Source: Streptomyces xanthii
Lineage (GTDB): Bacteria > Actinomycetota > Actinomycetes > Streptomycetales > Streptomycetaceae
Direction: 5' to 3'
Assembly (NCBI RefSeq): GCF_014621695.1
Contig: NZ_CP061281.1
Coordinates: forward strand, 2,170,001 to 2,234,000
Length of the DNA stretch: 64,000 nt
Below, one piece after another: positions 10,919 through 19,857 of the stretch. The notes below the pieces were generated by a model, which was given only the letters and a program-made list of their open reading frames with translations, was not told where the DNA came from and made no database searches. Both the position numbers and the translations under genes were made by a program. The first letter of the stretch is position 1. Each line of letters starts with the position of its first letter.

Positions 10919-10957
10919 TGAGATGCCGCACGAAGTGCGCATCTCAGGGGCGCGGGG
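10919..10957. repeat. dispersed intergenic repeat, copy 1
   Basis: A hairpin (TGAGATG-C-CGCAC, GAA loop, GTGCG-CATCTCA) is followed by CAGGGGCGCGGGG. The core GCACGAAGTGCGC plus CAGGGGCGCGGGG recurs inverted at 57041-57072. From memory, GGGGCGCGGGG-type elements are common between Streptomyces genes. Confidence 0.7.
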
Positions 10958-11064
10958 AACTGCGCGCCAAGCCCCCACCACCCCGCGGACAAACACGAAC
11001 CCGACAGGCACCGGCCACCCCACTGGCACCGGCCGCCCGATCAGCGCGGCGCGGGGCACCAAGA

Positions 11065-11097
11065 TGTGCGGGCCGGCGACAGTCGCCGGCCCGCACA
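11065..11097. terminator. bidirectional terminator between DUF3515 gene and ddl
   Basis: A 33-nt perfect palindrome (16-bp arms centred on 11081) without a T tract, placed between two convergent genes. It is typical of high-GC terminators. Confidence 0.75.
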
Positions 11098-11118
11098 CCC
11101 CGAAAACCGGCCGGAGGC

Positions 11119-12297
11119 CTACCGCAGACCCGTCGAGCGGCGCAGGGCCGCTTCGAGGAGGCGGTCGACGAGCTCCGGGTAGCTGACGCCGGACTCCTGC
11201 CACATCCGCGGATACATGGAGATCGGCGTGAAGCCGGGCAGGGTGTTGATCTCGTTGATGACGAACTCGCCGTCCTCGGTGAGGAAGAAGTCCGCGCGGA
11301 CGATCCCCTCGCAGGACACGGCGTCGAACGCGGCGACGGCAAGGCGCTGGACCTCGGCGGTCTCCTCGTCGGTCAGCGGCGCGGGCACGATGCCGGCCGC
11401 CGAGTCGATGTACTTGGCCTCGAAGTCGTAGAAGTCGTGCGACTGGACCGGCGGGATCTCGGCGGGGACCGAGGCGCGCGGGCCGTCCTCGAACTCGAGG
11501 ACGCCGCACTCGATCTCGCGGCCGACGAGCCCCGCCTCGACGATGACCTTGGGGTCGTGGGCGCGAGCGGTCTCGATGGCCTCGTCGAGCCCGTCGAAGG
11601 AGTCGATCTTGGTGATGCCGATCGAGGAGCCGGCGCGGGCGGGCTTGATGAACAGCGGCCAGCCCTGCTCGCCCACGAAGTCGGCGATGCGGCGGCGGGC
11701 GCCCTCCTGGTCGTTCTCCCACTCGCGCGGGCGGATCACCAGGTAGGGGCCGACCTTGAGGCCGAAGGAGGTGAAGATGCGCTTCATGTACTCCTTGTCC
11801 TGGCCGACGGCCGAGGAGAGCACACCACAGCCGACGTACGGGGTACCGGACAGGTCCAGGAGGCCCTGGATCGTGCCGTCCTCGCCGTAGGGGCCGTGCA
11901 GCACGGGAAAGACCACGTCGACGTCGCCGAGGACCTTGGGCACGGAGCCCGGCTCGTTGTAGACGACCTCGCGGGAGGCCGGGTCGACGGGGAGGACCAC
12001 GCCGCCCTCGGGCGACTCGGCCAGGTCGGCGACGTCCGGGACCTTGCGGTCGGCGATGGCCATCCGCTCCGGGTCGTCCGAGGTCAGCGCCCAGCGGCCC
12101 TCGCGCGTGATGCCGATGGGCAGCACGTCGTACTTGGACCGGTCGATGGCGCGCAGCACGGCGCCCGCCGTGACGACGGAGACACCGTGCTCGGAGCTGC
12201 GGCCGCCGAAGACGACGGCCACGCGCGGCTTCTGCCCGCTCGACGAAGCGCCCGACAGGGCGGATGCGGGGCTCTGGGGGAGGTTCTCGCTGCTCAT
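11119..12297 (-). CDS. ddl: D-alanine--D-alanine ligase
   Basis: 392 aa ATP-grasp ligase making the D-Ala-D-Ala end of the peptidoglycan stem. Visible are GGRSSEHGVS (N-terminal glycine-rich loop), FPVLHGPYGEDGTIQGLL, the ATP-binding KPARAGSSIGI, the omega-loop DFYDFEAKY typical of D-Ala-D-Ala (not D-Ala-D-Lac) enzymes, and FVINEINTLPGFT. A Ser/Gln-rich leader of ~22 residues precedes the domain. It lies 57 bp after gpsA and completes the plsC-gpsA-ddl envelope-precursor operon. Confidence 0.96.
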   Translation of the reverse strand: MSSENLPQSPASALSGASSSGQKPRVAVVFGGRSSEHGVSVVTAGAVLRAIDRSKYDVLPIGITREGRWALTSDDPERMAIADRKVPDVADLAESPEGGVVLPVDPASREVVYNEPGSVPKVLGDVDVVFPVLHGPYGEDGTIQGLLDLSGTPYVGCGVLSSAVGQDKEYMKRIFTSFGLKVGPYLVIRPREWENDQEGARRRIADFVGEQGWPLFIKPARAGSSIGITKIDSFDGLDEAIETARAHDPKVIVEAGLVGREIECGVLEFEDGPRASVPAEIPPVQSHDFYDFEAKYIDSAAGIVPAPLTDEETAEVQRLAVAAFDAVSCEGIVRADFFLTEDGEFVINEINTLPGFTPISMYPRMWQESGVSYPELVDRLLEAALRRSTGLR

Positions 12298-12354
12298 ATC
12301 GCGTTGAGCGTACCTGCTGGTAGTTCGAGAGTCAGCGCCCGCAACGGGCGTCGC

Positions 12355-13365
12355 TCAGCGTCGTTCGGGCTTGGCGGAGCGCGACATGAGCTCCTTCAGG
12401 GCGACGACCGGCGGCTTCCCCTCGTGGACGATACCGACGACGGTCTCCGTGATGGGCATGTCGACGCCGTGGCGGCGCGCCAGGTCGAGGACGGACTCGC
12501 AGGACTTGACGCCCTCGGCGGTCTGCTTGGTGACCGCGATGGTCTCCTCGAGGGTCATGCCCTTGCCGAGGTTGGTGCCGAAGGTGTGGTTGCGCGAGAG
12601 CGGCGAGGAGCAGGTGGCGACGAGGTCACCGAGGCCCGCGAGCCCGGAGAAGGTCAGCGGGTCGGCGCCCAGCGCGACACCGAGGCGCGCGGTCTCGGCG
12701 AGTCCGCGAGTGATCAGCGAGCCCTTGGTGTTGTCGCCGAGGCCCATGCCGTCGGCGATGCCGACGGCGAGCCCGATGACGTTCTTGACGGCGCCGCCGA
12801 GCTCGCAGCCGACCACGTCCGTCTCGGTGTAGGGCCGGAAGTACGGGGTGTGGCAGGCGACTTGGAGACGCTGTGCGACCGCTTCGTCACGGCAGGCGAC
12901 GACCGCGGCGGCCGGCTGACGGGCGGCGATCTCGCGGGCGAGGTTGGGGCCGGTGACGATCGCGATGCGGTCCTCGCCGACCTTGGTGACGTCCTCGATG
13001 ACCTCGCTCATCCGCATGGCGGAGCCCAGCTCGACGCCCTTCATCAGCGAGACGAGGACGGTGTCGGGGGCGAGGAGCGGCGTCCAGGCGGCGAGGTTGC
13101 CGCGCAGGGTCTGCGAGGGCACCGCGAGGACGGTGAAGTCGGCTCCGGCGGCCGCCTCGGCGGCGTCGGTGGTCGCCCGCAGGTTCTCGGGGAGCTCGAC
13201 GCCGGGCAGGTAATCCGGGTTGGTCCGCGTGGAGTTGACGGCTTCGGCGAGCTCGGCGCGGCGGCCCCACAGGGTGACGTCGCACCCGGCGTCGGCGAGC
13301 ACCATGCCGAAGGCCGTGCCCCACGAGCCGGTGCCGAAGACGGCGGCCTTCACGGGTCGGGTCAC
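12355..13365 (-). CDS. gpsA: NAD(P)-dependent glycerol-3-phosphate dehydrogenase
   Basis: 336 aa enzyme reducing dihydroxyacetone phosphate to sn-glycerol-3-phosphate for phospholipid synthesis. It has the Rossmann GTGSWGTAFG (G11-x-G-x-x-G16), the catalytic-lysine region GGAVKNVIGLAVGI and the C-terminal TCSSPLSRNHTFG signature. The GTG start overlaps the plsC stop by 4 bp, coupling it to the acyltransferase that would use its product. Confidence 0.97.
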   Translation of the reverse strand: MTRPVKAAVFGTGSWGTAFGMVLADAGCDVTLWGRRAELAEAVNSTRTNPDYLPGVELPENLRATTDAAEAAAGADFTVLAVPSQTLRGNLAAWTPLLAPDTVLVSLMKGVELGSAMRMSEVIEDVTKVGEDRIAIVTGPNLAREIAARQPAAAVVACRDEAVAQRLQVACHTPYFRPYTETDVVGCELGGAVKNVIGLAVGIADGMGLGDNTKGSLITRGLAETARLGVALGADPLTFSGLAGLGDLVATCSSPLSRNHTFGTNLGKGMTLEETIAVTKQTAEGVKSCESVLDLARRHGVDMPITETVVGIVHEGKPPVVALKELMSRSAKPERR

Positions 13366-14150
13366 TTCTCGCTCTCCTTGACGGCACGGCCGGACGCGGA
13401 CGCCGAACCCTCGTTGTCCGCCTGCGACTTGCGGCGCTGCTCGATGCGCGCCTCACGCGGGTCGAAACGCTTCTCCGGGGCGGGCTCCCCGCGCAGCTCC
13501 GCGACGAGGGAGGTGATCGCGACCATGATGGTCTCGGTGGCCTCCTTCAGGAGCTCGGGCGTGATCTCCCGGTCGTAGTAGGCGGAGAGATCGACGGGCT
13601 CGCCGGCCAGCACGTGGTGCGTCTTGCGCGGGAAGAAATGCGGCTTCTTCGCGTACGGGGCGAGGGCCTCGGTGGCACCCCACTGGCCGACGGGGACGAC
13701 GGGGCATTTCGTCTGCAGGGCCACGCGGGCGACGCCGGTCTTGCCGATCATCGGCCACAGTTCGGGATCCCGGGTGAGGGTGCCCTCGGGATAGAAGGCG
13801 ACGCACTCACCGCGCTCCACGGCGTCGATCGCGGCGCGGAAGGCACTCAGCGCGTTCGTCGTCTCGCGGTACACGGGAATCTGTCCGGTGCCACGCATCG
13901 CGGCGCCCACGAACCCCTTCTTGAAGAGGCCGTGCTTCGCAAGGAATCGCGGGACTCGTCCGGTGTTGTACTGGAAATGGGCGTACAGGAACGGGTCCAG
14001 ATGGGAATTGTGGTTGACCGCGGTGATAAATCCGCCGTCCGCCGGAATGTGCTCCATTCCGCGCCAGTCCCGCTTGAACAGAACGACCAGTGGTGGTTTG
14101 CAGAGGACCGCGGCGAAGCGGTACCAGAAGCCGATTCTGCGGCGGGACAC
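13362..14150 (-). CDS. plsC: 1-acyl-glycerol-3-phosphate acyltransferase (PlsC family)
   Basis: 262 aa. The acyltransferase motifs are in order: NHNSHLD (H47-x4-D52), the GQIPVYRE block, FYPEGTLTRD (about 119-128) and CPVVPVGQWG. It should acylate lysophosphatidic acid at the membrane face. The GTG start at 14150 has a GAGGAAGG Shine-Dalgarno 7 bp upstream; the longer upstream frame covers the divergent cofC promoter and is not coding. The C-terminus is a charged tail after residue ~230. It is the first gene of plsC-gpsA-ddl. Confidence 0.94.
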   Translation of the reverse strand: MSRRRIGFWYRFAAVLCKPPLVVLFKRDWRGMEHIPADGGFITAVNHNSHLDPFLYAHFQYNTGRVPRFLAKHGLFKKGFVGAAMRGTGQIPVYRETTNALSAFRAAIDAVERGECVAFYPEGTLTRDPELWPMIGKTGVARVALQTKCPVVPVGQWGATEALAPYAKKPHFFPRKTHHVLAGEPVDLSAYYDREITPELLKEATETIMVAITSLVAELRGEPAPEKRFDPREARIEQRRKSQADNEGSASASGRAVKESEK

Positions 14151-14333
14151 TCGGACACCTTCCTCTAGGACCTGGCAGGCGGTACCTGTCCGGGCCGCAC
14201 AAGTGTCGCCCCAGGCCACCGGTCTGTCGAGAACACCGTACGCCCCCCTCTGTCGCGCCACCGCCCTTGTGCGGACCTGTGCGCACCAGCGCTTTTCATC
14301 CACCACACCTCGCGCACAGGTCACAATGGGCGG

Positions 14334-14969
14334 GTGCAGTGGACCCTGGTGATACCGCTGAAACCCCTGATGCGGGCCAAGAGCAGGCTGGCGCCCGCCG
14401 CCGGGGACGTCCTGCGGCCCGGTCTGGCGCTCGCGTTCGCCCAGGACACGGTCGCCGCGGCGACGGCCTGCGCGGGGGTCGGGGATGTGGTGGTCGTCAC
14501 GGACGACGGGCGGGCCGGGGCCGCGCTCGGGGCGCTCGGGGCCCGCATCGTGCCGGACTCCCCCGGCGCCGGGCTCAACGCCGCGCTGGCGCACGGGGCC
14601 GCCGCCGTGCGCTCCCGGCGCCCCACCACGCCGGTCGCGGCGCTCAACGCGGATCTGCCCGCACTGCGCCCCGCCGAATTGGCGGCGGTGCTCGCCGCGG
14701 CCTCCGCTTTTCCGCGGGCCTTTCTGCCGGATGCCGCCGGAATCGGTACGACGTTCCTGGCCGCGGGACCGGGAAGGGAATTGCGGCCCGCATTCGGTGG
14801 TGCGTCGCGCGCCCGGCACACGGCCTCGGGGGCGGTGGAACTTCCGTCGGCGGGGGTCGCTTCCGTGCGCCAGGACGTGGACACGGGCGAGGATCTGCGG
14901 GCCGCGCTGGCGCTCGGCGTGGGCCCGCACACGGCCCGGGCCACCGCCGGACTGCTGCTCGTGGACTGA
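14334..14969 (+). CDS. cofC: 2-phospho-L-lactate / phosphoenolpyruvate guanylyltransferase (F420 biosynthesis)
   Basis: 211 aa nucleotidyltransferase of the CofC/FbiD family, which activates phospholactate or PEP with GTP in coenzyme F420 synthesis. Diagnostic segments are the N-terminal VIPLKPLMRAKSRLAP (NTP site), VVVVTDD, LNADLPALRP and the late DVDTGEDLRAAL. A GTG start at 14334 lies 7 nt after a -10-like CACAAT, suggesting a leaderless mRNA. It is divergent from plsC. Confidence 0.93.
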   Translation: MQWTLVIPLKPLMRAKSRLAPAAGDVLRPGLALAFAQDTVAAATACAGVGDVVVVTDDGRAGAALGALGARIVPDSPGAGLNAALAHGAAAVRSRRPTTPVAALNADLPALRPAELAAVLAAASAFPRAFLPDAAGIGTTFLAAGPGRELRPAFGGASRARHTASGAVELPSAGVASVRQDVDTGEDLRAALALGVGPHTARATAGLLLVD

Positions 14970-14993
14970 TCGCGCACTGAGTACGCTGCGGGT

Positions 14994-15197
14994 ATGCAGG
15001 CCACCGCGTACACGTACGACTCCGAGTCCCGTTCCGGCAGCGTCCTTCTGGACGACGGCACCCCGGTGTCCTTCGACGCCGCCGCGTTCGACGCGGGCGG
15101 CCTGCGGCTGCTGCGTCCCGGGCAGCGGGTGCGCATCGAGACGGAGGGCGAGGGCGAGGCCCGCCGTATCGTGCTGGTGACTCTGCAGACCTTCTGA
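14994..15197 (+). CDS. small cold-shock/OB-fold-like protein
   Basis: 67 aa. The pattern GSVLLDDGTPVSFD...LLRPGQRVRIETEGEGE resembles the second half of a cold-shock domain or another small OB fold, but the RNA-binding aromatic motifs of true Csp proteins are not clear. It starts 24 bp after cofC and ends at a strong terminator, so it is probably cotranscribed with cofC. A role in nucleic-acid binding is only a guess. Confidence 0.75.
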   Translation: MQATAYTYDSESRSGSVLLDDGTPVSFDAAAFDAGGLRLLRPGQRVRIETEGEGEARRIVLVTLQTF

Positions 15198-15213
15198 GCA
15201 GCGAAAACGCCGC

Positions 15214-15243
15214 GGGCCGGACTCCCCTGACGGAGTCCGGCCC
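15214..15243. terminator. bidirectional terminator between cofC operon and hupS
   Basis: A perfect 12-bp stem (GGGCCGGACTCC/GGAGTCCGGCCC) with a 6-nt loop, lying between convergent genes. Confidence 0.85.
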
Positions 15244-15275
15244 GGCGTGTGAGCAGCCCTGGGTGGCGTCGGCCC

Positions 15276-15962
15276 TTACTTCTTGCGGGCGGTCGCCTTC
15301 TTGGCGGTCGTCTTGCGCGCCGTCGACTTCTTGGCGGGCGCCTTCTTGGCCGTGGCCTTCTTGGCGGGCGCCGTCTTCTTGGCGGTGGCGGCCTTCTTGG
15401 CCGGGGTCGCCTTCTTGGCGGTCGTCTTCTTCGCGGCGGCGGTCGTCTTCTTGGCGGTCGCCGTGGTCTTCTTGGCGGTCGTCTTCTTCGCCGTCGTCTT
15501 CTTGGCGGTGGCTGCCTTCTTCGCGGCGGCCGTCGTCTTCTTCGCCGGCGTCGCCTTCTTGGCCGCCGCCTTCTTCGCGGCCGCGGTGGTCTTCTTGGCC
15601 GCGGCCTTCTTGACCGTCGCCGAAGCGCCGCCGGTCAGGCTGCCCTTGGGCGCCTTCTTGACCGCGACATCGTTCTTCGGGAGCTTCTTCGAACCCGCGA
15701 CGAGGTCCTTGAAGCCCTGGCCCGCGCGGAACCGGGGCACGGACGTCTTCTTGACCCGGACGCGCTCACCCGTCTGCGGGTTACGGGCGTACCGGGCGGG
15801 GCGGTCGACCTTCTCGAACGAACCGAAACCGGTGACCGAGACGCGGTCGCCGGCGACCACGGCACGGACGATGGCGTCGAGTACGGCGTCCACGGCGTCA
15901 GCGGCCTGCTGACGGCCGCCCACCTTGTCGGCAATCGCTTCTACGAGCTGCGCCTTGTTCAC
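15276..15962 (-). CDS. hupS: HU-type nucleoid protein with lysine-rich H1-like tail
   Basis: 228 aa. Residues 1-95 are a canonical HU domain (MNKAQLVEAIADKVGG...GFGSFEKVDRPARYARNPQTGE...VPRFRAGQGFKDLV). From ~110 to the end it is made of KKTTA/KKAAA/KKATPAKK repeats like histone H1 and mycobacterial HupB tails. This architecture matches Streptomyces HupS, a sporulation-associated DNA-compacting protein. The GTG at 15962 has a GGGGAA Shine-Dalgarno; upstream in-frame codons lie in the promoter region. The tail DNA is a long degenerate repeat and prone to length change. Confidence 0.95.
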   Translation of the reverse strand: MNKAQLVEAIADKVGGRQQAADAVDAVLDAIVRAVVAGDRVSVTGFGSFEKVDRPARYARNPQTGERVRVKKTSVPRFRAGQGFKDLVAGSKKLPKNDVAVKKAPKGSLTGGASATVKKAAAKKTTAAAKKAAAKKATPAKKTTAAAKKAATAKKTTAKKTTAKKTTATAKKTTAAAKKTTAKKATPAKKAATAKKTAPAKKATAKKAPAKKSTARKTTAKKATARKK

Positions 15963-16017
15963 GTCTTCCCCTTCGGAGACATTGCCGGAACGAATCTCTT
16001 TCGGCCCGGCTTTTCGC

Positions 16018-16046
16018 ACGTTAGGCAGATATATACCGCAAATCAA
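16018..16046 (-). promoter_or_regulatory. hupS promoter
   Basis: Read on the minus strand: TTGATT, a 17-bp AT-rich spacer containing TATATAT, then TAACGT. This is a near-consensus vegetative promoter giving a ~50-nt leader before the hupS GTG. Confidence 0.65.
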
Positions 16047-16093
16047 ACGCGAAACGGGCTAATCACCCTTGTGCCGCAACGGACTCGACTGCC

Positions 16094-16333
16094 TCAGAGT
16101 TCTTCTTCGGTGGACGAACCCTCTTCGAAGTCGTCGAGGTCCGCCATGAATCGCTCCAGCCGCCTTGCCGCTCCGGCGAGATCGTGTTTGGCCGCGGCCG
16201 TAATGACCAGCAGCTTCCGGGTCAGCGCCATCCGTACGCCCTCCGGGACTTGCAGTGCGCGCACTCGGGAGTGCGCTTCCTTGAGCTGGTCCGCGACCGC
16301 CGTGTACAGCTGGAGTTGGCCGTCGTGTCCCAT
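16094..16333 (-). CDS. conserved hypothetical small protein
   Basis: 79 aa, helical, with a basic middle (MALTRKLLVITAAAKHDL) and a strongly acidic C-terminus (DDFEEGSSTEEEL). There is no recognisable domain. The ATG at 16333 is chosen because a GGCACAAT -10-like sequence ends 6 nt before it, implying leaderless transcription; a GTG at 16393 would add 20 residues. It lies alone between hupS and leuD in what I recall as conserved Streptomyces order. Confidence 0.7.
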   Translation of the reverse strand: MGHDGQLQLYTAVADQLKEAHSRVRALQVPEGVRMALTRKLLVITAAAKHDLAGAARRLERFMADLDDFEEGSSTEEEL

Positions 16334-16496
16334 GCACAGATTGTGCCATCTGGGGCGAGTTGTCGCCTCCGCAGGGGGTAACTCCCGCGCCACGAGGGGC
16401 TTCTGGGTCCTCCGGACGGCCCATCGCCGGATAGCCCGCCCGAACCTCCGTTTTCGCCGAACAGCCTTGCTATTAAGGGGAGTTGAGCCCCACCAC

Positions 16497-16526
16497 GGAG
16501 CCCTCCGGGGCCCCGTGGAGGGCTCC
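16497..16526. terminator. hairpin in hypothetical-leuD gap
   Basis: A perfect 10-bp stem GGAGCCCTCC/GGAGGGCTCC with a 10-nt GC-rich loop. The 309-bp gap 16334-16642 holds this hairpin and the next one, plus the promoter of the small gene, but no gene. Confidence 0.5.
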
Positions 16527-16544
16527 TGGGGCCGGACATGGAAG

Positions 16545-16573
16545 TACCCCCAACCGATGCTCGATTGGGGGTA
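16545..16573 (-). terminator. terminator downstream of leuCD
   Basis: A TACCCCCAA/TTGGGGGTA stem with an 11-nt loop, about 70 bp past the leuD stop in its direction of transcription. Confidence 0.7.
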
Positions 16574-16642
16574 CGGGGCCCTTCGGAAGTGGCCTGAATA
16601 TGCCTTGCCCGGCAGCGGATCAGTCCGCCGCCGGGCCCGGGA

Positions 16643-17236
16643 TCAGCTCTGGAGGGTCTGCGGCTTGAAGGAGGGGCGCTTCGCCTCGTAGGCGGCGATG
16701 TCCTGCTCGTTCTGCAGCGTGATGCTGATGTCGTCCAGACCGTTCAGCAGGCGCCAGCGGGAGTTCTCGTCGAGCTCGAAGGGGGCGGTGACGCCCTCGG
16801 CGCGCACCTCGCGGGCCTCGAGGTCGACCGTGATCTCGGCCTGGGGGTCCTTCTCGACCAGTTCCCAGAGCTGGTCGACGACCTTCTGGTCCAGGACGAC
16901 GGTCAGCAGACCGTTCTTCAGCGAGTTCCCGCGGAAGATGTCGGCGAAGCGGGAGGAGATGACGGTCTTGAAACCGTAGTTCTGCAGCGCCCACACGGCG
17001 TGCTCGCGGGAGGAGCCGGTGCCGAAGTCGGGCCCGGCGACCAGGACGGTGGCGCCCTCGCGCTCCGGCCGGTTCAGCACGAACTCGGGGTCCTTGCGCC
17101 AGGCCTCGAACAGCCCGTCCTCGAAACCGTCCCGCGTGACCTTCTTGAGCCAGTGAGCAGGGATGATCTGGTCGGTGTCGACGTTGCTGCGGCGCAGCGG
17201 GACGGCCCGGCCGGTGTGCGTGGTGAATGCTTCCAT
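16643..17236 (-). CDS. leuD: 3-isopropylmalate dehydratase small subunit
   Basis: 197 aa swivel-domain subunit of isopropylmalate isomerase (leucine pathway). It contains [19 protein letters not shown], the active-site loop [17 protein letters not shown], and [18 protein letters not shown]. It starts 6 bp after leuC, so the two are cotranscribed and probably translationally coupled. Full length with no anomalies. Confidence 0.98.
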   Translation of the reverse strand: MEAFTTHTGRAVPLRRSNVDTDQIIPAHWLKKVTRDGFEDGLFEAWRKDPEFVLNRPEREGATVLVAGPDFGTGSSREHAVWALQNYGFKTVISSRFADIFRGNSLKNGLLTVVLDQKVVDQLWELVEKDPQAEITVDLEAREVRAEGVTAPFELDENSRWRLLNGLDDISITLQNEQDIAAYEAKRPSFKPQTLQS

Positions 17237-17242
17237 GACTGA

Positions 17243-18667
17243 TCAGACTCCAGCGGCGACGGGGGCGTCGGACAGGTCGGCGGGCGAGGCCAGGTGGCCC
17301 AGCACGGCGGTGGCGGCGGCGACCTGGGGCGAGACCAGATGCGTACGGCCGCCCTTGCCCTGCCGGCCCTCGAAGTTGCGGTTGGACGTGGACGCGGAGC
17401 GCTCGCCGGGCGCGAGTTGGTCCGGGTTCATGCCCAGGCACATGGAGCAGCCCGCGTGCCGCCACTCGGCGCCGGCCTCCTTGAAGACCTTGTCCAGGCC
17501 CTCGGAGACGGCCTGCAGACCGACCCGCGCGGAGCCGGGAACGATCAGCGCGCGCACACCGTCGGCGACCTTGCGGCCCTTGAGGATCTCGGCGGCGGCC
17601 CGCAGGTCCTCGATGCGGCCGTTGGTGCAGGAGCCTACGAATACGGTGTCGACCTTGATGTCGCGCAGCGGCTGGCCGGCCTCCAACCCCATGTACTCCA
17701 GGGCCTTTTCGGCGGCCAGGCGCTCCGAGGCGTCTTCGTACGAAGCGGGGTCGGGGACGTTCGCCGAAAGCGGGGCGCCCTGGCCCGGGTTGGTGCCCCA
17801 GGTGACGAACGGGGACAGCTCGTCGGCCTTGATGACGACCTCGGCGTCGAAGACCGCGTCGTCGTCCGACTTCAGCGTCTTCCAGTAGGCGACCGCGGCG
17901 TCCCAGTCCTCGCCCTTGGGGGCGTGCTCGCGGCCCTCCAGGTAGGCGAAGGTGGTCTCGTCGGGGGCGATCATGCCCGCGCGGGCGCCGGCCTCGATCG
18001 ACATGTTGCAGATGGTCATGCGGGCTTCCATCGACAGTTTCTCGATGGCGGAGCCGCGGTACTCCAGGACGTAGCCCTGGCCGCCGCCGGTGCCGATGCG
18101 GGCGATGATCGCCAGGATCAGGTCCTTGGCGGTGACGCCCTCGGGCAGCTCGCCCTCGACCGTGATGGCCATGGTCTTGGGGCGGGCCATCGGCAGCGTC
18201 TGGGTGGCCAGCACGTGCTCGACCTGCGAGGTGCCGATGCCGAAGGCCAGACCGCCGAACGCGCCGTGCGTGGAGGTGTGGGAGTCACCGCACACGACCG
18301 TCATGCCGGGCTGGGTCAGACCCAGCTGCGGGCCGACGACGTGCACGACGCCCTGCTCGACGTCGCCCAGGGAGTGCAGGCGCACGCCGAACTCCGCGGC
18401 GTTCTTGCGCAGCGTCTCCAGCTGGACCCGGGAGACCGGGTCGGCGATCGGCTTGTCGATGTCGAGGGTCGGGGTGTTGTGATCCTCGGTCGCGATGGTG
18501 AGGTCGAGCCGCCGCACCTGGCGGCCGCTCTTGCGGAGGCCGTCGAAGGCCTGCGGGCTGGTCACCTCGTGCAGCAGGTGCAGATCGATGAAGAGGAGGT
18601 CGGGCTCGCCCTCGGCGCGCCGGACGACGTGGTCGTCCCAGACCTTCTCCGCGAGTGTCCTACCCAT
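17243..18667 (-). CDS. leuC: 3-isopropylmalate dehydratase large subunit
   Basis: 474 aa aconitase-superfamily subunit. [4Fe-4S] ligands are in VGSCTNGR and [21 protein letters not shown] and RNFEGRQG are intact. With LeuD it isomerises 2- to 3-isopropylmalate. It is divergent from ndgR, the IclR regulator known in Streptomyces to control leuCD, across a 190-bp gap that contains a candidate operator. Confidence 0.98.
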   Translation of the reverse strand: MGRTLAEKVWDDHVVRRAEGEPDLLFIDLHLLHEVTSPQAFDGLRKSGRQVRRLDLTIATEDHNTPTLDIDKPIADPVSRVQLETLRKNAAEFGVRLHSLGDVEQGVVHVVGPQLGLTQPGMTVVCGDSHTSTHGAFGGLAFGIGTSQVEHVLATQTLPMARPKTMAITVEGELPEGVTAKDLILAIIARIGTGGGQGYVLEYRGSAIEKLSMEARMTICNMSIEAGARAGMIAPDETTFAYLEGREHAPKGEDWDAAVAYWKTLKSDDDAVFDAEVVIKADELSPFVTWGTNPGQGAPLSANVPDPASYEDASERLAAEKALEYMGLEAGQPLRDIKVDTVFVGSCTNGRIEDLRAAAEILKGRKVADGVRALIVPGSARVGLQAVSEGLDKVFKEAGAEWRHAGCSMCLGMNPDQLAPGERSASTSNRNFEGRQGKGGRTHLVSPQVAAATAVLGHLASPADLSDAPVAAGV

Positions 18668-18799
18668 CGCTTTCCCTCCGGCCGGCTCGGTGTGCCGGCA
18701 CCACTAGAGATTCGGATCGCCTTCGCCCGTACCCCTCGTACCGGACGCCGACGGCCGGGCCCCGTTCTGTCCCGCGGGGCCGGTGTGAGTTCAAGAGTG

Positions 18800-18826
18800 G
18801 CAAGTTCCACGGAAAATTGAACTTGC
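18800..18826. promoter_or_regulatory. candidate NdgR operator
   Basis: A perfect 8-bp inverted repeat GCAAGTTC/GAACTTGC with an 11-bp AT-rich spacer lies 31 bp upstream of the ndgR start and ~130 bp from leuC, in the divergent gap. IclR regulators usually bind such palindromes. Assignment to NdgR is inferred from position. Confidence 0.5.
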
Positions 18827-18857
18827 GTTTCACAGAGTGAGACGGGAGTATCGACGC

Positions 18858-19574
18858 ATGGACAACAGTAGCGGCGTCGGCGTTCTGGACAAGGCAGCCC
18901 TTGTCCTCAGCGCCCTGGAGTCCGGACCCGCGACCCTTGCTGGGCTCGTCGCGGCCACCGGACTGGCAAGACCGACGGCCCACCGCCTGGCGGTGGCCCT
19001 GGAGCACCACCGCATGGTGGCGCGCGACATGCAGGGTCGTTTCATTCTCGGCCCGCGCCTCTCGGAGCTCGCGGCGGCGGCCGGCGAGGACCGCCTGCTC
19101 GCGACCGCGGGCCCCGTCCTGACGCACCTGCGGGACGTCACGGGCGAGAGCGCGCAGCTCTACCGCCGCCAGGGCGACATGCGCATCTGCGTCGCCGCGG
19201 CGGAGCGTCTGTCCGGCCTCAGGGACACGGTCCCGGTCGGTTCGACGCTCACGATGAAGGCGGGCTCCTCCGCGCAGATCCTGATGGCCTGGGAGGAGCC
19301 GGAGCGCCTGCACCGGGGCCTGCAGGGCGCCCGCTTCACGGCGACGGCCCTGTCGGGCGTCAGGCGCCGCGGCTGGGCCCAGTCGATCGGTGAGCGGGAG
19401 CCGGGCGTCGCGTCCGTCTCCGCGCCCGTACGCGGCCCTTCCAACCGTGTCGTGGCCGCCGTCTCGGTCTCCGGCCCCATCGAGCGTCTGACCCGCCACC
19501 CGGGCCGGATGCACGCCCAGGCCGTGATCGACGCCGCGGGCCGCCTCTCCGAGGCCCTGCGCCGCTCCGGCTGA
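18858..19574 (+). CDS. ndgR: IclR-family regulator of leucine/amino-acid genes
   Basis: 238 aa. An N-terminal HTH (about 8-70; ALVLSALESG...GLARPTAHRLAVALEHHRMV) is followed by the IclR effector domain. Position beside leuCD identifies it as NdgR/AreB, which in Streptomyces regulates leuCD and other amino-acid and antibiotic genes. The start is the ATG at 18858, because the upstream in-frame extension runs into the operator region. Confidence 0.92.
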   Translation: MDNSSGVGVLDKAALVLSALESGPATLAGLVAATGLARPTAHRLAVALEHHRMVARDMQGRFILGPRLSELAAAAGEDRLLATAGPVLTHLRDVTGESAQLYRRQGDMRICVAAAERLSGLRDTVPVGSTLTMKAGSSAQILMAWEEPERLHRGLQGARFTATALSGVRRRGWAQSIGEREPGVASVSAPVRGPSNRVVAAVSVSGPIERLTRHPGRMHAQAVIDAAGRLSEALRRSG

Positions 19575-19697
19575 CGCGGCCGCTCCGGCTGATCCACAAC
19601 CTGTTCCGTCTTTCCGCCCGTTCCCCGGCCGGTCGCTTCAACGCCGCAGCGACCGGCCGGAGTTGTACGGGCCACATCACACTCCGGAGGAACGAGG

Positions 19698-19731
19698 AGA
19701 GGCCCTTCCCGACGTATCGGGAAGGGCCTCT
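19698..19731. terminator. bidirectional terminator between ndgR and the tRNA array
   Basis: A perfect 15-bp stem AGAGGCCCTTCCCGA/TCGGGAAGGGCCTCT with a 4-nt loop, 12 bp from the 3' end of the last tRNA. Confidence 0.85.
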
Positions 19732-19742
19732 GATCGTTCGCG

Positions 19743-19815
19743 TACCCCCGACCGGATTCGAACCGGCGCTACCGCCTTGAGAGGGCGGCGTGCTAGGCCG
19801 CTACACAACGGGGGC
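19743..19815 (-). tRNA. tRNA-Glu (CTC)
   Basis: 73 nt cloverleaf: acceptor GCCCCCG/CGGGGGT, anticodon loop CTCTCAA within CCGCC/GGCGG, T-loop GGTTCGAATCC. The 3' CCA is not encoded. Last member of a five-tRNA minus-strand array. Confidence 0.95.
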
Positions 19816-19857
19816 CTTGCGGATGCGAGATCCGCGGTTGCAGATGAGCTCTGCGAG

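Noticed and set aside
15283..15912. A hydrophobic-looking frame antisense to hupS (FLAVVFFA-type repeats) resembling a membrane protein
   Set aside because: It is the complement of Lys/Ala codons in the HupS tail; the apparent membrane segments are artefacts of that repeat.
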